From NCBI RefSeq assembly GCF_001905545.1, contig NZ_LIPD01000005.1, positions 413,267 to 477,266 on the forward strand: DNA of 64,000 bases, given 5' to 3'. The position numbers were made by a program, and so were the translations under genes. A model generated the notes under the pieces. That model was not told the DNA's origin. It saw only the letters and a program-made list of their open reading frames with translations, and did not search any database. How positions within the stretch are numbered: the first letter of the stretch is position 1; every line of letters begins with the position of its first letter. This document shows, piece after piece, positions 49,791-58,619 of the stretch. Source of the stretch: Streptomyces sp. CB02056 (GTDB lineage Bacteria > Actinomycetota > Actinomycetes > Streptomycetales > Streptomycetaceae).

Positions 49791-50744
49791 GTGAGCACCG
49801 CCGAGACCGACCGCGCCGCCACCCCCGCCGCCGACCCGCGGGTGGAGGTCCTGCCCGCCCGGGACGTGCCGCTCGGCGGCCCGCGCGCGATGACCGTACG
49901 CCGCACCCTGCCCCAGCGCTCCCGCAGCACGATCGGCGCCTGGTGCTTCGTCGACCACTACGGGCCCGACGACGTCACCAGCACCGGCGGCATGGACGTC
50001 GCCCCGCACCCGCACACCGGACTGCAGACCGTGAGCTGGCTCTTCACCGGCGAGATCGAGCACCGCGACAGCCTCGGCGTCCACGCGTACGTCCGGCCCG
50101 GCGAGGTCAACCTGATGACCTCCGGCCGCGGCATCGCCCACTCCGAGGTCTCCACCCCGGCCACCACCGTCCTCCACGGCGTCCAGCTGTGGGTCGCCCT
50201 GCCCGAGGAGCACCGGCACACCGGGCGCGACTTCCACCACCACGTGCCCGCCCCCGTCGCCCTGGACGGCGGCGAGGCCCGGGTCTTCCTCGGCACCCTC
50301 GCCGGCGACACCTCCCCCGTCCCCACCTTCACCCCGCTGCTCGGCGCCGAGCTGACCCTGCACCCCGGGGCCACCGTCACCCTCGACGTCGACCCCGCCT
50401 TCGAACACGGCCTGCTGGTCGACAGCGGACACGTCCGTCTCCTCGACACCCCGCTGCGCCCCGCCGAACTCGGCTACGCCGCCCCCGGCCGCGACACCCT
50501 CACCCTCACCAACACCGGCGACACCGACGCCCGCCTGGTCCTGCTCGGCGGCACGCCCTTCGAGGAGCAGATCGTCATGTGGTGGAACTTCATCGGCCGA
50601 TCCCACGAGGACATCGTCCAGGCCCGCGACGAGTGGCAGGCCGCCACCGACCGCTTCGGCGCCGTCCAGGGCTACCCCGGCGACCGCCTCCCCGCCCCCG
50701 AACTCCCCGGCCTCCCCCTCAAGCCCCGCGGAAACGCCCGCTGA
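49791..50744 (+). CDS. pirin family protein (bicupin)
   Basis: A 317-residue bicupin. The N-terminal cupin has the metal-binding HPHTGLQTVSWLFTGEIEH, abbreviated HPHTGLQT, and SGRGIAHSE further on. Pirins act as quercetinases or redox-sensing proteins; which one cannot be determined here. GTG start with GGGAGGG six bases upstream. Confidence 0.92.
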   Translation: MSTAETDRAATPAADPRVEVLPARDVPLGGPRAMTVRRTLPQRSRSTIGAWCFVDHYGPDDVTSTGGMDVAPHPHTGLQTVSWLFTGEIEHRDSLGVHAYVRPGEVNLMTSGRGIAHSEVSTPATTVLHGVQLWVALPEEHRHTGRDFHHHVPAPVALDGGEARVFLGTLAGDTSPVPTFTPLLGAELTLHPGATVTLDVDPAFEHGLLVDSGHVRLLDTPLRPAELGYAAPGRDTLTLTNTGDTDARLVLLGGTPFEEQIVMWWNFIGRSHEDIVQARDEWQAATDRFGAVQGYPGDRLPAPELPGLPLKPRGNAR

Positions 50745-50818
50745 CCCGCGCGTTACGCAATCGGGGGTGCGGCGCCCGGGTCCACCGCACCCCCGAGCCG
50801 GGGCACAGGGCCGGCCGT

Positions 50819-51387
50819 TCAGCGGCGGAAGCCCCGGTGGGGGTCGCGGGCCGTGACGTTCCCGAACGGTTCGAACCACGCCCCCGCGCGCAGGTCCCCC
50901 ACACCGGGCTGCCGGTTGGCGTCGCCGTCGGGGTCCTCGATGCCGTCGAAGCGGGAGCTGTAGAGCATGAGGACGTCGGTGTCCTGGAAGAACATGTCCG
51001 TGCCGGCGCCGAAGTCGTAGTCGTCGCGGTGGGCCGGCGATGTGCCGTGCGGGTCGGCCACGGTGTCGTCGGGGTCGTCGTCGAGAGCCGTGGCATACAG
51101 GCTCATCAGACCGGCGAGTGCGACGGACAGCAGAAGCTCGGGGCGGAAGAGGAAGTCGAACAGGAACCCCGCCATCGGGACGAGCGCGAGCCGGGGGTGC
51201 TGCGGCGCCACGGCAACGGTGCCACCGCGCACGCCGCCGTGACCAGAACCGTCATGGAGCCGATGCCGGCGGACGTGATCTCGACGACCGCGACCACCGC
51301 GGGTACTACCCCGGTGGCATACGGGAACGCGGCCGAACGGCTCCGGGCCTGCAGGTGGGCGAACGCGGAGCGCCACACGGGACTCAT
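50819..51387 (-). pseudogene. sensor-kinase N-terminal fragment frameshift-fused to a hypothetical ORF
   Basis: From ATG 51387 the frame gives a two-helix membrane segment (AAFPYATGVVPAVVAVVEI, then MTVLVTAACAVAPLPWRR) typical of the N-terminal part of actinobacterial sensor kinases. At ~51205 the match shifts by one base: the continuation PRLALVPMAGFLFDFLF lies in another frame. That frame then reads into a charged ~70-residue tail (DDYDFGAGTDMFF, SSRFDGIEDPDGDANRQ, GAWFEPFGNVTARDPHRGFRR) resembling unrelated small hypothetical proteins. The kinase dimerisation and ATPase domains are absent. A 118-residue product from ATG 51175 is still possible. Confidence 0.6.
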
Positions 51388-51555
51388 GCCCCGATTCTGC
51401 GGGAGAGGACGGTGATCGTCGTCAACTGACGGGTTGATAGCGGGGGTCGGCGTCATACCACGGGTTGACGCCCGGGATCGCATCCCGGTTTGACGATCCC
51501 GGCCTCCCGGATCCCGAGACTGGTGTGCACATCCCGACCAAGGAGGCTGGGCCGG

Positions 51556-52854
51556 TTGAGCGCACCACGTCTGCTGACGCACCGCACCGTTTCCACCACC
51601 GCGTCCGAGCCCGGTGCCTGGTGGGCACACCGGCTGCCGCCCGTCGTCGCCTGGACGCTGTGCGCGCTCTTCGCCGGAGGACTGGGCCTGGCATCGACCC
51701 TCGGCCCTCACCGGGTGTGGGGCGCGACCGCGGCCGGGGGGTACCTGGCGGCCGCACTGCTCAGCGGACTCGGGCAGGGGGTGTGGCGGCGCCGGGCGGT
51801 CCAGGTGGCCGCGGCCGGGTCGGTCCTGGTCCCGCTGGTCCTGCTGGTCCTGCGTGGCCAGGGGCAACTGGAGCTCGACGTCGTCCAGCGCTCGGGTGAG
51901 CGACTGCTGTCCACGGGCGTTCCGTACCTCGACCGGCCCGCCGCCCTCGCGGACTACAACCCCTACCTTCCCGGCATGGCGGTCTTCGGCCTGCCACACG
52001 CGCTGCTGGGCGACGTGGTCGCCGGCGACGCGCGCTGGTGGTTCACGCTGTCCTTCCTCGCGGTGATCGCCGTCTCGGCCCGCATCACCGCGGGGCGTCG
52101 CGGAAGCGTGGGGCTGGCGGCACTCGCCGCTTTCCCCGCCGTCGCCCTCCCACTGGCCGTCGGAGGGGTGGACCTGCCGGTGAGCGCGCTGATGTGCCTG
52201 GCGCTGGCGCTGGCCGGGACCGGGCGGCCGGGCGGCACCGGACTGGCGCTGGGCGCGGCGGCCTCCTTGAAGTGGACGGCCTGGCCGCTCGTCCCGGTCG
52301 CGCTCGTACTGCTCGCGACGGTCCGGGGACGGAGCGCGGCGCTGCGGGCCCTCGCCGTCACCGTCGCCGTCGCCGGGACGGTGGTGATCCCGTCCGTACT
52401 GGCGACCCCGAATGCCCTCCTGGAGCACACGGTGCTGTTCCCCACCGGCGCCGGCGTCACCGCCTCCCCCGCGGACAGCCCGCTGCCCGGTCATCTCCTG
52501 GCAGCCCACGTGCCCGGGGGCCGCGCGCTCGCCCTCGCCCTCCTGGCGCTGGCCGCGGCCGCGGTGGGCACCTCGCTCCTGACCCACCCGCCCCGGACCG
52601 TCGTCGCCGCCTCCGACCGGCTGGCCCTCGGGCTGGCCCTCGCCATCTGTCTGGCCCCGGCCACCCGCTTCGGCTACCTCGTGGTGCCGTTCGTCCTGGT
52701 CGGCTGGGTCCGGCTCCGCCCGGATTCCCTCGATCCAGGAGACCGCATGCGCACCGTCGCCGTCCCCCGGCAACACCCCACCGGCCGTCACGCCCCCCGA
52801 CGCCGACTGCGCTGGACCCACGCCCTGCTCCGGCGACTGGGCCGCCGGGCCTGA
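51556..52854 (+). CDS. polytopic membrane glycosyltransferase-like protein (GT87/DUF2029 type)
   Basis: A 432-residue membrane protein with about 10 helices. An early outer loop has DYNPYLPGMAVFGLPHALLG, and later GAAASLKWTAWPLV, as in GT87 mannosyltransferases. A TTG start at 51556 is supported by AGGAGG nine bases upstream. A truncated GT4 gene begins three bases after its stop, so the two were probably an operon making lipid-linked mannosides. Confidence 0.78.
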   Translation: MSAPRLLTHRTVSTTASEPGAWWAHRLPPVVAWTLCALFAGGLGLASTLGPHRVWGATAAGGYLAAALLSGLGQGVWRRRAVQVAAAGSVLVPLVLLVLRGQGQLELDVVQRSGERLLSTGVPYLDRPAALADYNPYLPGMAVFGLPHALLGDVVAGDARWWFTLSFLAVIAVSARITAGRRGSVGLAALAAFPAVALPLAVGGVDLPVSALMCLALALAGTGRPGGTGLALGAAASLKWTAWPLVPVALVLLATVRGRSAALRALAVTVAVAGTVVIPSVLATPNALLEHTVLFPTGAGVTASPADSPLPGHLLAAHVPGGRALALALLALAAAAVGTSLLTHPPRTVVAASDRLALGLALAICLAPATRFGYLVVPFVLVGWVRLRPDSLDPGDRMRTVAVPRQHPTGRHAPRRRLRWTHALLRRLGRRA

Positions 52855-52857
52855 ACC

Positions 52858-53202
52858 GTGCCGCGCACACTCGTGGTCACCAACGACTTCCCGCCCCGAC
52901 AGGGAGGGATCAAGACCTTCGTCCACGCGATGACGGAACGCTTCGCCCCGGACGGCGTCGTCGTCTACACGTCCTCCACCCCGGGCGCCGCCGCCTTCGA
53001 CAACGCCCTCCCCGTGGAGGGGCTCGGCATCGTGTTCCTGGAAGCGGCGGCGGCCGGCCTGCCGGTGCTGGTCGGCAACTCCGGCGGTGCCCCGGACGCC
53101 GTGCTCGACGGGGAGACGGGACGAGTCGTGGGCGGCACTCCACCCTGTCGACCACCGCGAATGACGACAGGCGCGGGGCGAGGGGTCAGGGCGTGGCGGT
53201 GA
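52858..53202 (+). pseudogene. GT4 (PimB-like) glycosyltransferase with large internal deletion
   Basis: The first ~50 residues (PRTLVVTNDFPPRQGGIKTF, VVVYTSSTPGAAAFD) are the N-terminal Rossmann start of GT4 mannosyltransferases. The sequence then jumps to VEGLGIVFLEAAAAGLPVLV, the donor-binding EX7E of the C-terminal domain. Roughly 200 residues between are missing although the frame is kept. The C terminus is also shortened and overlaps the convergent acyl-CoA dehydrogenase end by 17 bp. Confidence 0.75.
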
Positions 53203-54253
53203 GGGTGGGCCAGAGGGTGGCGGCGGTGACGGACCGGGCCAGGGCGGGCGCCCAGGTGGTTTCGTCGCCGTCCTCGTCACGCCAGGACCACAGGCGGGTG
53301 GTGGCGAGGTGGAGCGGGTTGAGCCGGGTGATGCCTATGGCGCCGTGGAGTTGGTGGGCGATGCGGGCGATCTCGGCGGCCGAGGCGGATGCCTGGGTCT
53401 TGGCGGCGGCGACGGCGAAGTGGGCGGCCACCCCGCCGGTGTCCAGGGGGGTGGCCGCGGCTTGGACGGCGGCGCGTACCAGGGCGGCCTCCTCGATGAG
53501 CCGCGCCTCCTCCTGCTTGACCGCCTGGAAGCGGCTGAGCGGACGGCCGAACTGGGTGCGGGCGGTGGTGTGGGCGACCGTCAGTTCCACGCAGCGTTCG
53601 GCGGCTCCGGCGATCAGGGCGGCCCGGGCCAGGGCTGCGCGGAGCCGGGCCTCGTCGAGCAGTTCCGGGGAGATCCGGCGGACCTGCGAGGCGGGGATCT
53701 CGAGAGCGGGGAGGTGCAGGTCGTCGCGGGGTTCCTCGGCGAGGTTGCCGCCGGGGGTGAGGACGGCCCGGTCGGGGGCGAGGGTGAACAGGACGGGTCC
53801 GGAGGGGGCGGCGGCCAGGACGGTGACGGCGGTGGCGGTGCGGGCCCAGGGGACGCGACGCAGGGTGCCGGTGACCAGCAGGGTGTCGTCGTCGCCCAGG
53901 CAGCCGGCCGAGCCGACGGGGGAGGCGGCCGGACGGGCGTAGCGGATCGTCAGCTCGGGCGCGATGGCGTAGCTGAGCGGGCCGTCGGGGACGGGGAGAC
54001 CGACCCGGCGCAGCAGCGGGCGGGCGACCAGGGCGGTCTCGGCGAGAGGGGCGGGGACGGCGCGGCGTCCTGCCTCCTGGGCGGCGGCGAGGAGTTCGGC
54101 GGTCGGGGCGTCCGGGGCGGGGAGGGCCACGGCGTCCGGGGCGGTCGTGTTGGTGACGGCGGCGATGGAGTCCGCGTCGGCGTGGAAGGCGGTGGTGTCG
54201 TAGGCGTCGGCGGAGATGACGGGGGTGCTGGTGTCGATCGTGTGGGTGTTCAT
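53186..54253 (-). CDS. acyl-CoA dehydrogenase-like protein
   Basis: A 355-residue flavoprotein of the acyl-CoA dehydrogenase family, divergent at the N terminus (low-complexity first ~50 residues). The C-terminal helical bundle is clear: RTQFGRPLSRFQAVKQEEARLI (key TQFGRPLSRFQAVK) and IAHQLHGAIGITRLNPLHLATTRLW. The catalytic Glu position is not evident. Its ATG overlaps the upstream dehydrogenase stop (TGATG), giving a coupled pair, as in two-subunit (FadE heteromer) dehydrogenases of steroid-type catabolism. Confidence 0.82.
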   Translation of the reverse strand: MNTHTIDTSTPVISADAYDTTAFHADADSIAAVTNTTAPDAVALPAPDAPTAELLAAAQEAGRRAVPAPLAETALVARPLLRRVGLPVPDGPLSYAIAPELTIRYARPAASPVGSAGCLGDDDTLLVTGTLRRVPWARTATAVTVLAAAPSGPVLFTLAPDRAVLTPGGNLAEEPRDDLHLPALEIPASQVRRISPELLDEARLRAALARAALIAGAAERCVELTVAHTTARTQFGRPLSRFQAVKQEEARLIEEAALVRAAVQAAATPLDTGGVAAHFAVAAAKTQASASAAEIARIAHQLHGAIGITRLNPLHLATTRLWSWRDEDGDETTWAPALARSVTAATLWPTLTATP

Positions 54254-55177
54254 CAGTGCTGCTCCAGATCGCGAGTGATGATGCCGCGAAGGATCTCGTT
54301 GGTGCCGCCGCGCAGCGTGTAGCCGGGGCTGTGCAGCAGGGCGAAGGCGAGCAGTTCCGGGTGGCTGCCGGGGGTGGCGTGCGGGTCGGCGGTGGTCGGC
54401 AGGACGCTGCGGACGGTGTCGACCAGGGTGCCCTCCAGGCGGGTGCCGAGGTCCTTGACCAGGGCGGCCTGGGTGTCGGGCGAGGCTTCGGTGTCCAGGG
54501 CGGCGGCCACACCGAGGGACAGTCGGCGGATGCCGTGCAGACGCGCCGCCAGAACGCCGACCTGGGTGAGCTGTTCGGCTGTCGCGGGGCGCCGCTCCAG
54601 TTCGCGGAGCAGGGAGACCAGCAGGGGGAAGGTGGACAGGTAGCGTTCGGGGCCGCTGCGTTCGAAGGCGAGTTCGCCGGTGACCTGCTTCCAGCCGTCG
54701 CCCCGCTGCCCGAGCAGCATGCCGTCGGGGACGTCGACGCCTTCGAGGTGGAGGGCGTTGAAGCGGTGCTCGCCGCTCATCAGCCGGATCGGCTCGACCC
54801 GCACGCCCGGGGCGCGCAGGTCGACGATGAACTGGCTGAGGCCGGCGTGCCTGTCCTCGGCCTCATCGGTGCGGGCGAGGACGATGGCGTAGTCGTTGAC
54901 GTGAGCGCCGCCGGTCCACATCTTGGTACCGGTCAACCGCCAGCCGTCGGCGGTCCGTTCGGCACGGGTGGCGACCGAGGCGAGATCGGAGCCGCTGCTC
55001 TTCTCACTCATGCCGATGGAGAAGAAGCACTGCCCTGCGGCGATCCGGGGCAGGAAGAAGCGGCGCTGCTCCTCGGTGCCGTGCTGGAGGACGGACGGGC
55101 CGGCCTGCCGGTCGGAGACCCAGTGGGCGCTGACCGGGGCGCCGGCGGCCGGACGGGCCGCTCGGCTGCTCGGACAT
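54253..55177 (-). pseudogene. acyl-CoA dehydrogenase with out-of-frame junction near the start
   Basis: From about 55150 leftward the frame reads GAPVSAHWVSDRQAGPSVL, ...FFLPRIAAGQCFFSIGMSEKSSGSDLAS, TGTKMWTGGAHVNDY (substrate/FAD-binding core) and ends with PGYTLRGGTNEILRGII. About 90 N-terminal residues are absent. A well-placed ATG at 55177 with AGGAGG (MSEQPSGPSG...) is one base out of phase with this frame, so translation from there soon terminates. A 252-residue product from ATG 55011 remains possible but lacks the N-terminal helical domain. Confidence 0.7.
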
Positions 55178-55339
55178 CGGGCTGTGCCTCCTGGGGTGTC
55201 GGGTGGGGTGGGTGAACGGTGGTGCGGTACGGGCGGCGGCGGACGCGTGGCGCCGACGAGGCGGATGCGAAAGGACTCGCCGCATCGGTCGGCAGGGGGC
55301 GGCGGTTTCGGTTGCCAGGGCTGGTCGCGTAGAAGTGGC

Positions 55340-56785
55340 TTAGCGCCACTGGAGCGCAGCGGACCCGAGCGGGGTCCGCCGGCCGGGCTGGGGGACCGTG
55401 CGCCCGCTGTACGCGAACGGTGTCGCCGGTTCGGTGAGCGGGCCGAAGTCCGTCTCCGTGGTCGACAGCGCGGCGAGCGGCGCGCGCCCGGGCCGGGGCA
55501 GGCCGAGTACGTCCTCCCGCGCGAGCAGACCGAGTTCTCGCACCCAGTGGCACACCCCGGCCAGGGTCACGCGGATCCGCCACGAGCCGCCCTCCGCCGC
55601 ACGCCGGCGCAGGACGGTTGCGACGGCGGCGGCCCCGAGGTAGGCGGCGAGGTAGTCGTTGAGCAGGTACGTCGGCGGCAGCGACGGCCGGTCGGTCCAC
55701 TCCTCGATGGCGAATCCGGTTGCCGAGCAGGCGAGTTGGTCGAACCCGCCGCGCTCGCCCCACGGACCGTCGGCGCCCCAGGCGTGGTATTCGAGGGTGA
55801 TGAGTCCGGGGCGGCGCCGGACGAGTTCCTCGGTCGACGCCCCGTGCCGGGCAAGTCCCCGGTAGGCGTGGACGAAGACGTCCGCGTCCTGGAGCGCGTC
55901 GTGGAAGGCCGCACGGTCGTGGTCGTCGCGCAGGTCGCAGTAGGCGTTGCGCTTGCCGCCGCCGGTCATCGCGATCATCGGGATCGGGTCGGGGCGGTCG
56001 GGACGCGACAGGTGCAGCACGTCGGCGCCGAACTGGGCGAGCAGCCGCGCCGCGACGGGGCCTGCGATGACATGGGTGAGATCGAGCACCCGTACGCCCG
56101 CGAGCGCCTCGTCGGCCGCACCGATCAGCTCCAGCGGCCGGACCGGTCCGTCGCCGACACGTTCGATCTCGACGACCGGGCGCTGCTCGACGTACCGCCC
56201 CGCGGGGTGCGCGAGCCACTCGTCCCGGCTGCGCACCGCGCAGGCGACGCCGCCCCGCGCGCAGACGGCCTCCTCCAGCGTGAAGGCGTCCCAGCCGGCC
56301 ACGGCCTGCGCGATCCCCACCTTGTCGAGCCCGCACCTCAGCACGGAGTGGACCGCGTCCCGCAGATGCGGATAGGTGGTGATGATGAAGATCCACCGGC
56401 CGTCGCGCGCCCGGTAGAAGTCGCTGTTGCCGAGCAGGGTCGGGTCGTCGAGGAGGGAGAGGAGCGGGCGTCCCGAGAGCGTCGTGTGGTACGTCGCCAT
56501 GAGCTGGTCGATCGCGGCCCCGGCCTGCACCTCGACCCTCTGGTGCGGGTGGCCGCGCTGTTCGCCGACCGCCGCCGTCTGCCGCCCGAAGACACCGATC
56601 GCGGCGGACATGGCGTCGGCGAGGCGGTGCACCGAGGGCACCAGGGGATCCGCCCCGACGACGGTGACGTCCTCGGCCCCCCGGGCCGGATCGGGGTCGC
56701 CGAGCGTGTGCAGCAGCCAAAGGACGATCTCGGCGGTGGACGGCGGAGGCGTCGGCCCGGCCGTGGTCAGCGGGTTCGAAGTCAT
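55340..56785 (-). CDS. class III CoA-transferase (CaiB/BaiF family)
   Basis: A 481-residue enzyme. AGVRVLDLTHVIAGPVAARLLAQFGADVLHL is the CoA-binding signature of the C-terminal part (key LTHVIAGPVAARLLAQFGAD), followed by GGGKRNAYCDLR. The chain is built of two homologous regions. It would move CoA between an organic-acid ester and a free acid. It lies in a leftward unit with two acyl-CoA dehydrogenase genes and an IclR regulator. Substrate unknown. Confidence 0.88.
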   Translation of the reverse strand: MTSNPLTTAGPTPPPSTAEIVLWLLHTLGDPDPARGAEDVTVVGADPLVPSVHRLADAMSAAIGVFGRQTAAVGEQRGHPHQRVEVQAGAAIDQLMATYHTTLSGRPLLSLLDDPTLLGNSDFYRARDGRWIFIITTYPHLRDAVHSVLRCGLDKVGIAQAVAGWDAFTLEEAVCARGGVACAVRSRDEWLAHPAGRYVEQRPVVEIERVGDGPVRPLELIGAADEALAGVRVLDLTHVIAGPVAARLLAQFGADVLHLSRPDRPDPIPMIAMTGGGKRNAYCDLRDDHDRAAFHDALQDADVFVHAYRGLARHGASTEELVRRRPGLITLEYHAWGADGPWGERGGFDQLACSATGFAIEEWTDRPSLPPTYLLNDYLAAYLGAAAVATVLRRRAAEGGSWRIRVTLAGVCHWVRELGLLAREDVLGLPRPGRAPLAALSTTETDFGPLTEPATPFAYSGRTVPQPGRRTPLGSAALQWR

Positions 56786-56854
56786 GCCGGGATGTTCGTT
56801 CCCGACACGGCACGAGCGCCCGCGTTCACGGATATCCGTGAACCGGTGCGGACG

Positions 56855-57592
56855 TCACGTCCGCCCCTCCTGGATGTGCGCGAGGAGCCGGGCCGCCGCC
56901 CGGTCCAGACTCAGCCGCTCCGAGCGGCCACGACGCCGGTGCGTCAGGACGAGGGCGCCCGTGACGACGGGGCCGTCGGTGACGGGGATCGCGAGCGCGC
57001 TGACCTCGGGATCGGCCAGACCCTCGCTGCGGCTGATCCGCGACGCCCGGATCCCCGGAAGAGCGCGGCGGAACTCGGCGACCGCCTCGGGGTCGTGGCG
57101 GGCGAGCTCGTCGAGCAGCCCGCGGCGCTCCGCCTCGTCGGTGAGGGCCAGCAGCAGACGGCCCGCGGCGGTGCGCAGGAGCGGCCGGGCCATGTGCTCG
57201 TCGGCCAGCGGCAGGAGGCGGGGGATCTCGTCCTCGCCGCCGCGCGCCAGGTGCACGGCGTCGAGCCCGACCCGCACCGTGAGCAGCACCGGGGTACCCG
57301 CGACGCGGCTCAGTTCGTTGAGCTCGGCCTGGCCGATCCGCGGGACGACCCGGCCGGCGATGAGGTTGAGGACGTGCGGGGCGGGCCCGAGCCGGTAGCG
57401 CCGGCGCTGCTCCAGCAGGAACCCCGTCGCGACGAGCCCGTTGACCAGGTCCTGCACCGAACTCGCCGGCGCCCCGGCCGCCCGCGCCAACTCGGCCACG
57501 GTCACCCCGCCCGGAGCCCGCGCGGCGGCCTCCAGGATCCACACGACCCGGTCCACCGTGCGGTGCGGCCGTCGTCGGCCGTGCTCGCTCAT
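56855..57592 (-). CDS. IclR-family transcriptional regulator
   Basis: A 245-residue regulator. The N-terminal winged helix (VDRVVWILEAAARAPGGVTVAELARAAGAPASSVQDLVNGL; core AELARAAGAPASSVQDLV) and the IclR effector domain (LTVRVGLDAVHLARGG, GRLLLALTDEAERR, ISRSEGLADPEVSALAIPV). Located 70 bp upstream of the CoA-transferase gene on the same strand, so it probably controls the catabolic unit. Confidence 0.9.
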   Translation of the reverse strand: MSEHGRRRPHRTVDRVVWILEAAARAPGGVTVAELARAAGAPASSVQDLVNGLVATGFLLEQRRRYRLGPAPHVLNLIAGRVVPRIGQAELNELSRVAGTPVLLTVRVGLDAVHLARGGEDEIPRLLPLADEHMARPLLRTAAGRLLLALTDEAERRGLLDELARHDPEAVAEFRRALPGIRASRISRSEGLADPEVSALAIPVTDGPVVTGALVLTHRRRGRSERLSLDRAAARLLAHIQEGRT

Positions 57593-57772
57593 CCCGCCCG
57601 CCCTGTCCCTGTCGTACGTCGCCGGCCGATCACGCCGGCACGGCCCGCCGGTTCTCCCCCGCCACCCGACGAGCAGGCCGGCCCCGGCCTGGCACCTGCA
57701 CCTGCCTACACCGGCGCCTGATCCACGCCGTCATGCCGAGGATCGCGCGAACGGACGGGGCCGCGCCAGGCC

Positions 57773-58492
57773 CTACCGTGCCGCGAAGGCCCCGACCTTG
57801 AATTCGGTGCCGCAGACGCTGAAGACGCCGCCCGGCGAGCCGTTCGCCTTCATGACGTTCACCGTGGTGCCCGCGTCCTTGGGCAGCGCGACCTTGACGT
57901 GGGACGCCTGCACCGGGCAGGTGTAACGGGCCGACGCGGTGCCCTCGCCGTTCACGTCGTTGTACAGCACGTCCGCCACCACCGCGGCGCCCGCCGGGAT
58001 GTCGACCGCTGCCGAGCCGGCCGTGGAGTTGTCCCCCGAGACCGGGCTCGCCTTGCCCTGGTCGTCGGCGGCGACCACGGTCGTCGGGCCGACGATGGTG
58101 CAGGGGGCACCCGAGCTGTTGGTGATCTTGAGGGTCGCGGCGGCGGGCTGCGCGTCACTGGCGTGGCCCGAGGACTGGAGGAACGCCACCGAGGTGTTCT
58201 TGGTCGTGCAGGCCGCGGTGACGCCGCCCTTACCGGCGCCGGAGGACGTCTTGCCTCCACCGCTCGTGCTCGTCTTGCCCCCGGACGGCGCCGAGGCCGC
58301 AGCCGATGCCGAGGCCGCAGCCGGCGCCGACGCCGACGCCGAGGTGGAACCCGACGGGGCGGCTGCTGACGCGCTGGTGCCGGCGGCGCCACTGTCCTGC
58401 GTGCCGCTGACGTCGTTGCAGGCGGTCAGGGACAGGGCGAGCGCGGCGACGGCGCCGACGGCGAGCAGGGTGGGACGGGTGGTGGTGCGCAT
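57773..58492 (-). CDS. DUF4232 lipoprotein
   Basis: A 239-residue lipoprotein. Signal peptide with lipobox LTAC (Cys25), then a Ser/Ala/Gly-rich linker, then a DUF4232 beta-sandwich (ACTTKNTSVAFLQSSGHAS, TLKITNSSGAPCTIVG, CPVQASHVKVALP). Two Cys pairs are likely disulfides. Function unknown; common in Streptomyces. Start at ATG 58492. Confidence 0.88.
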   Translation of the reverse strand: MRTTTRPTLLAVGAVAALALSLTACNDVSGTQDSGAAGTSASAAAPSGSTSASASAPAAASASAAASAPSGGKTSTSGGGKTSSGAGKGGVTAACTTKNTSVAFLQSSGHASDAQPAAATLKITNSSGAPCTIVGPTTVVAADDQGKASPVSGDNSTAGSAAVDIPAGAAVVADVLYNDVNGEGTASARYTCPVQASHVKVALPKDAGTTVNVMKANGSPGGVFSVCGTEFKVGAFAAR

Positions 58493-58619
58493 GGCTGGTT
58501 CCCCCGATTCTCGTTCGTGGGTCGCGATCCTGTACGAGGTCGCTTCCCCTTGCAGGAACGAGGGTGTTGCGGCGCGCTGGCAGATCACTAACGAGCGCGG
58601 CGGCGGTCCTAACGCCTGG

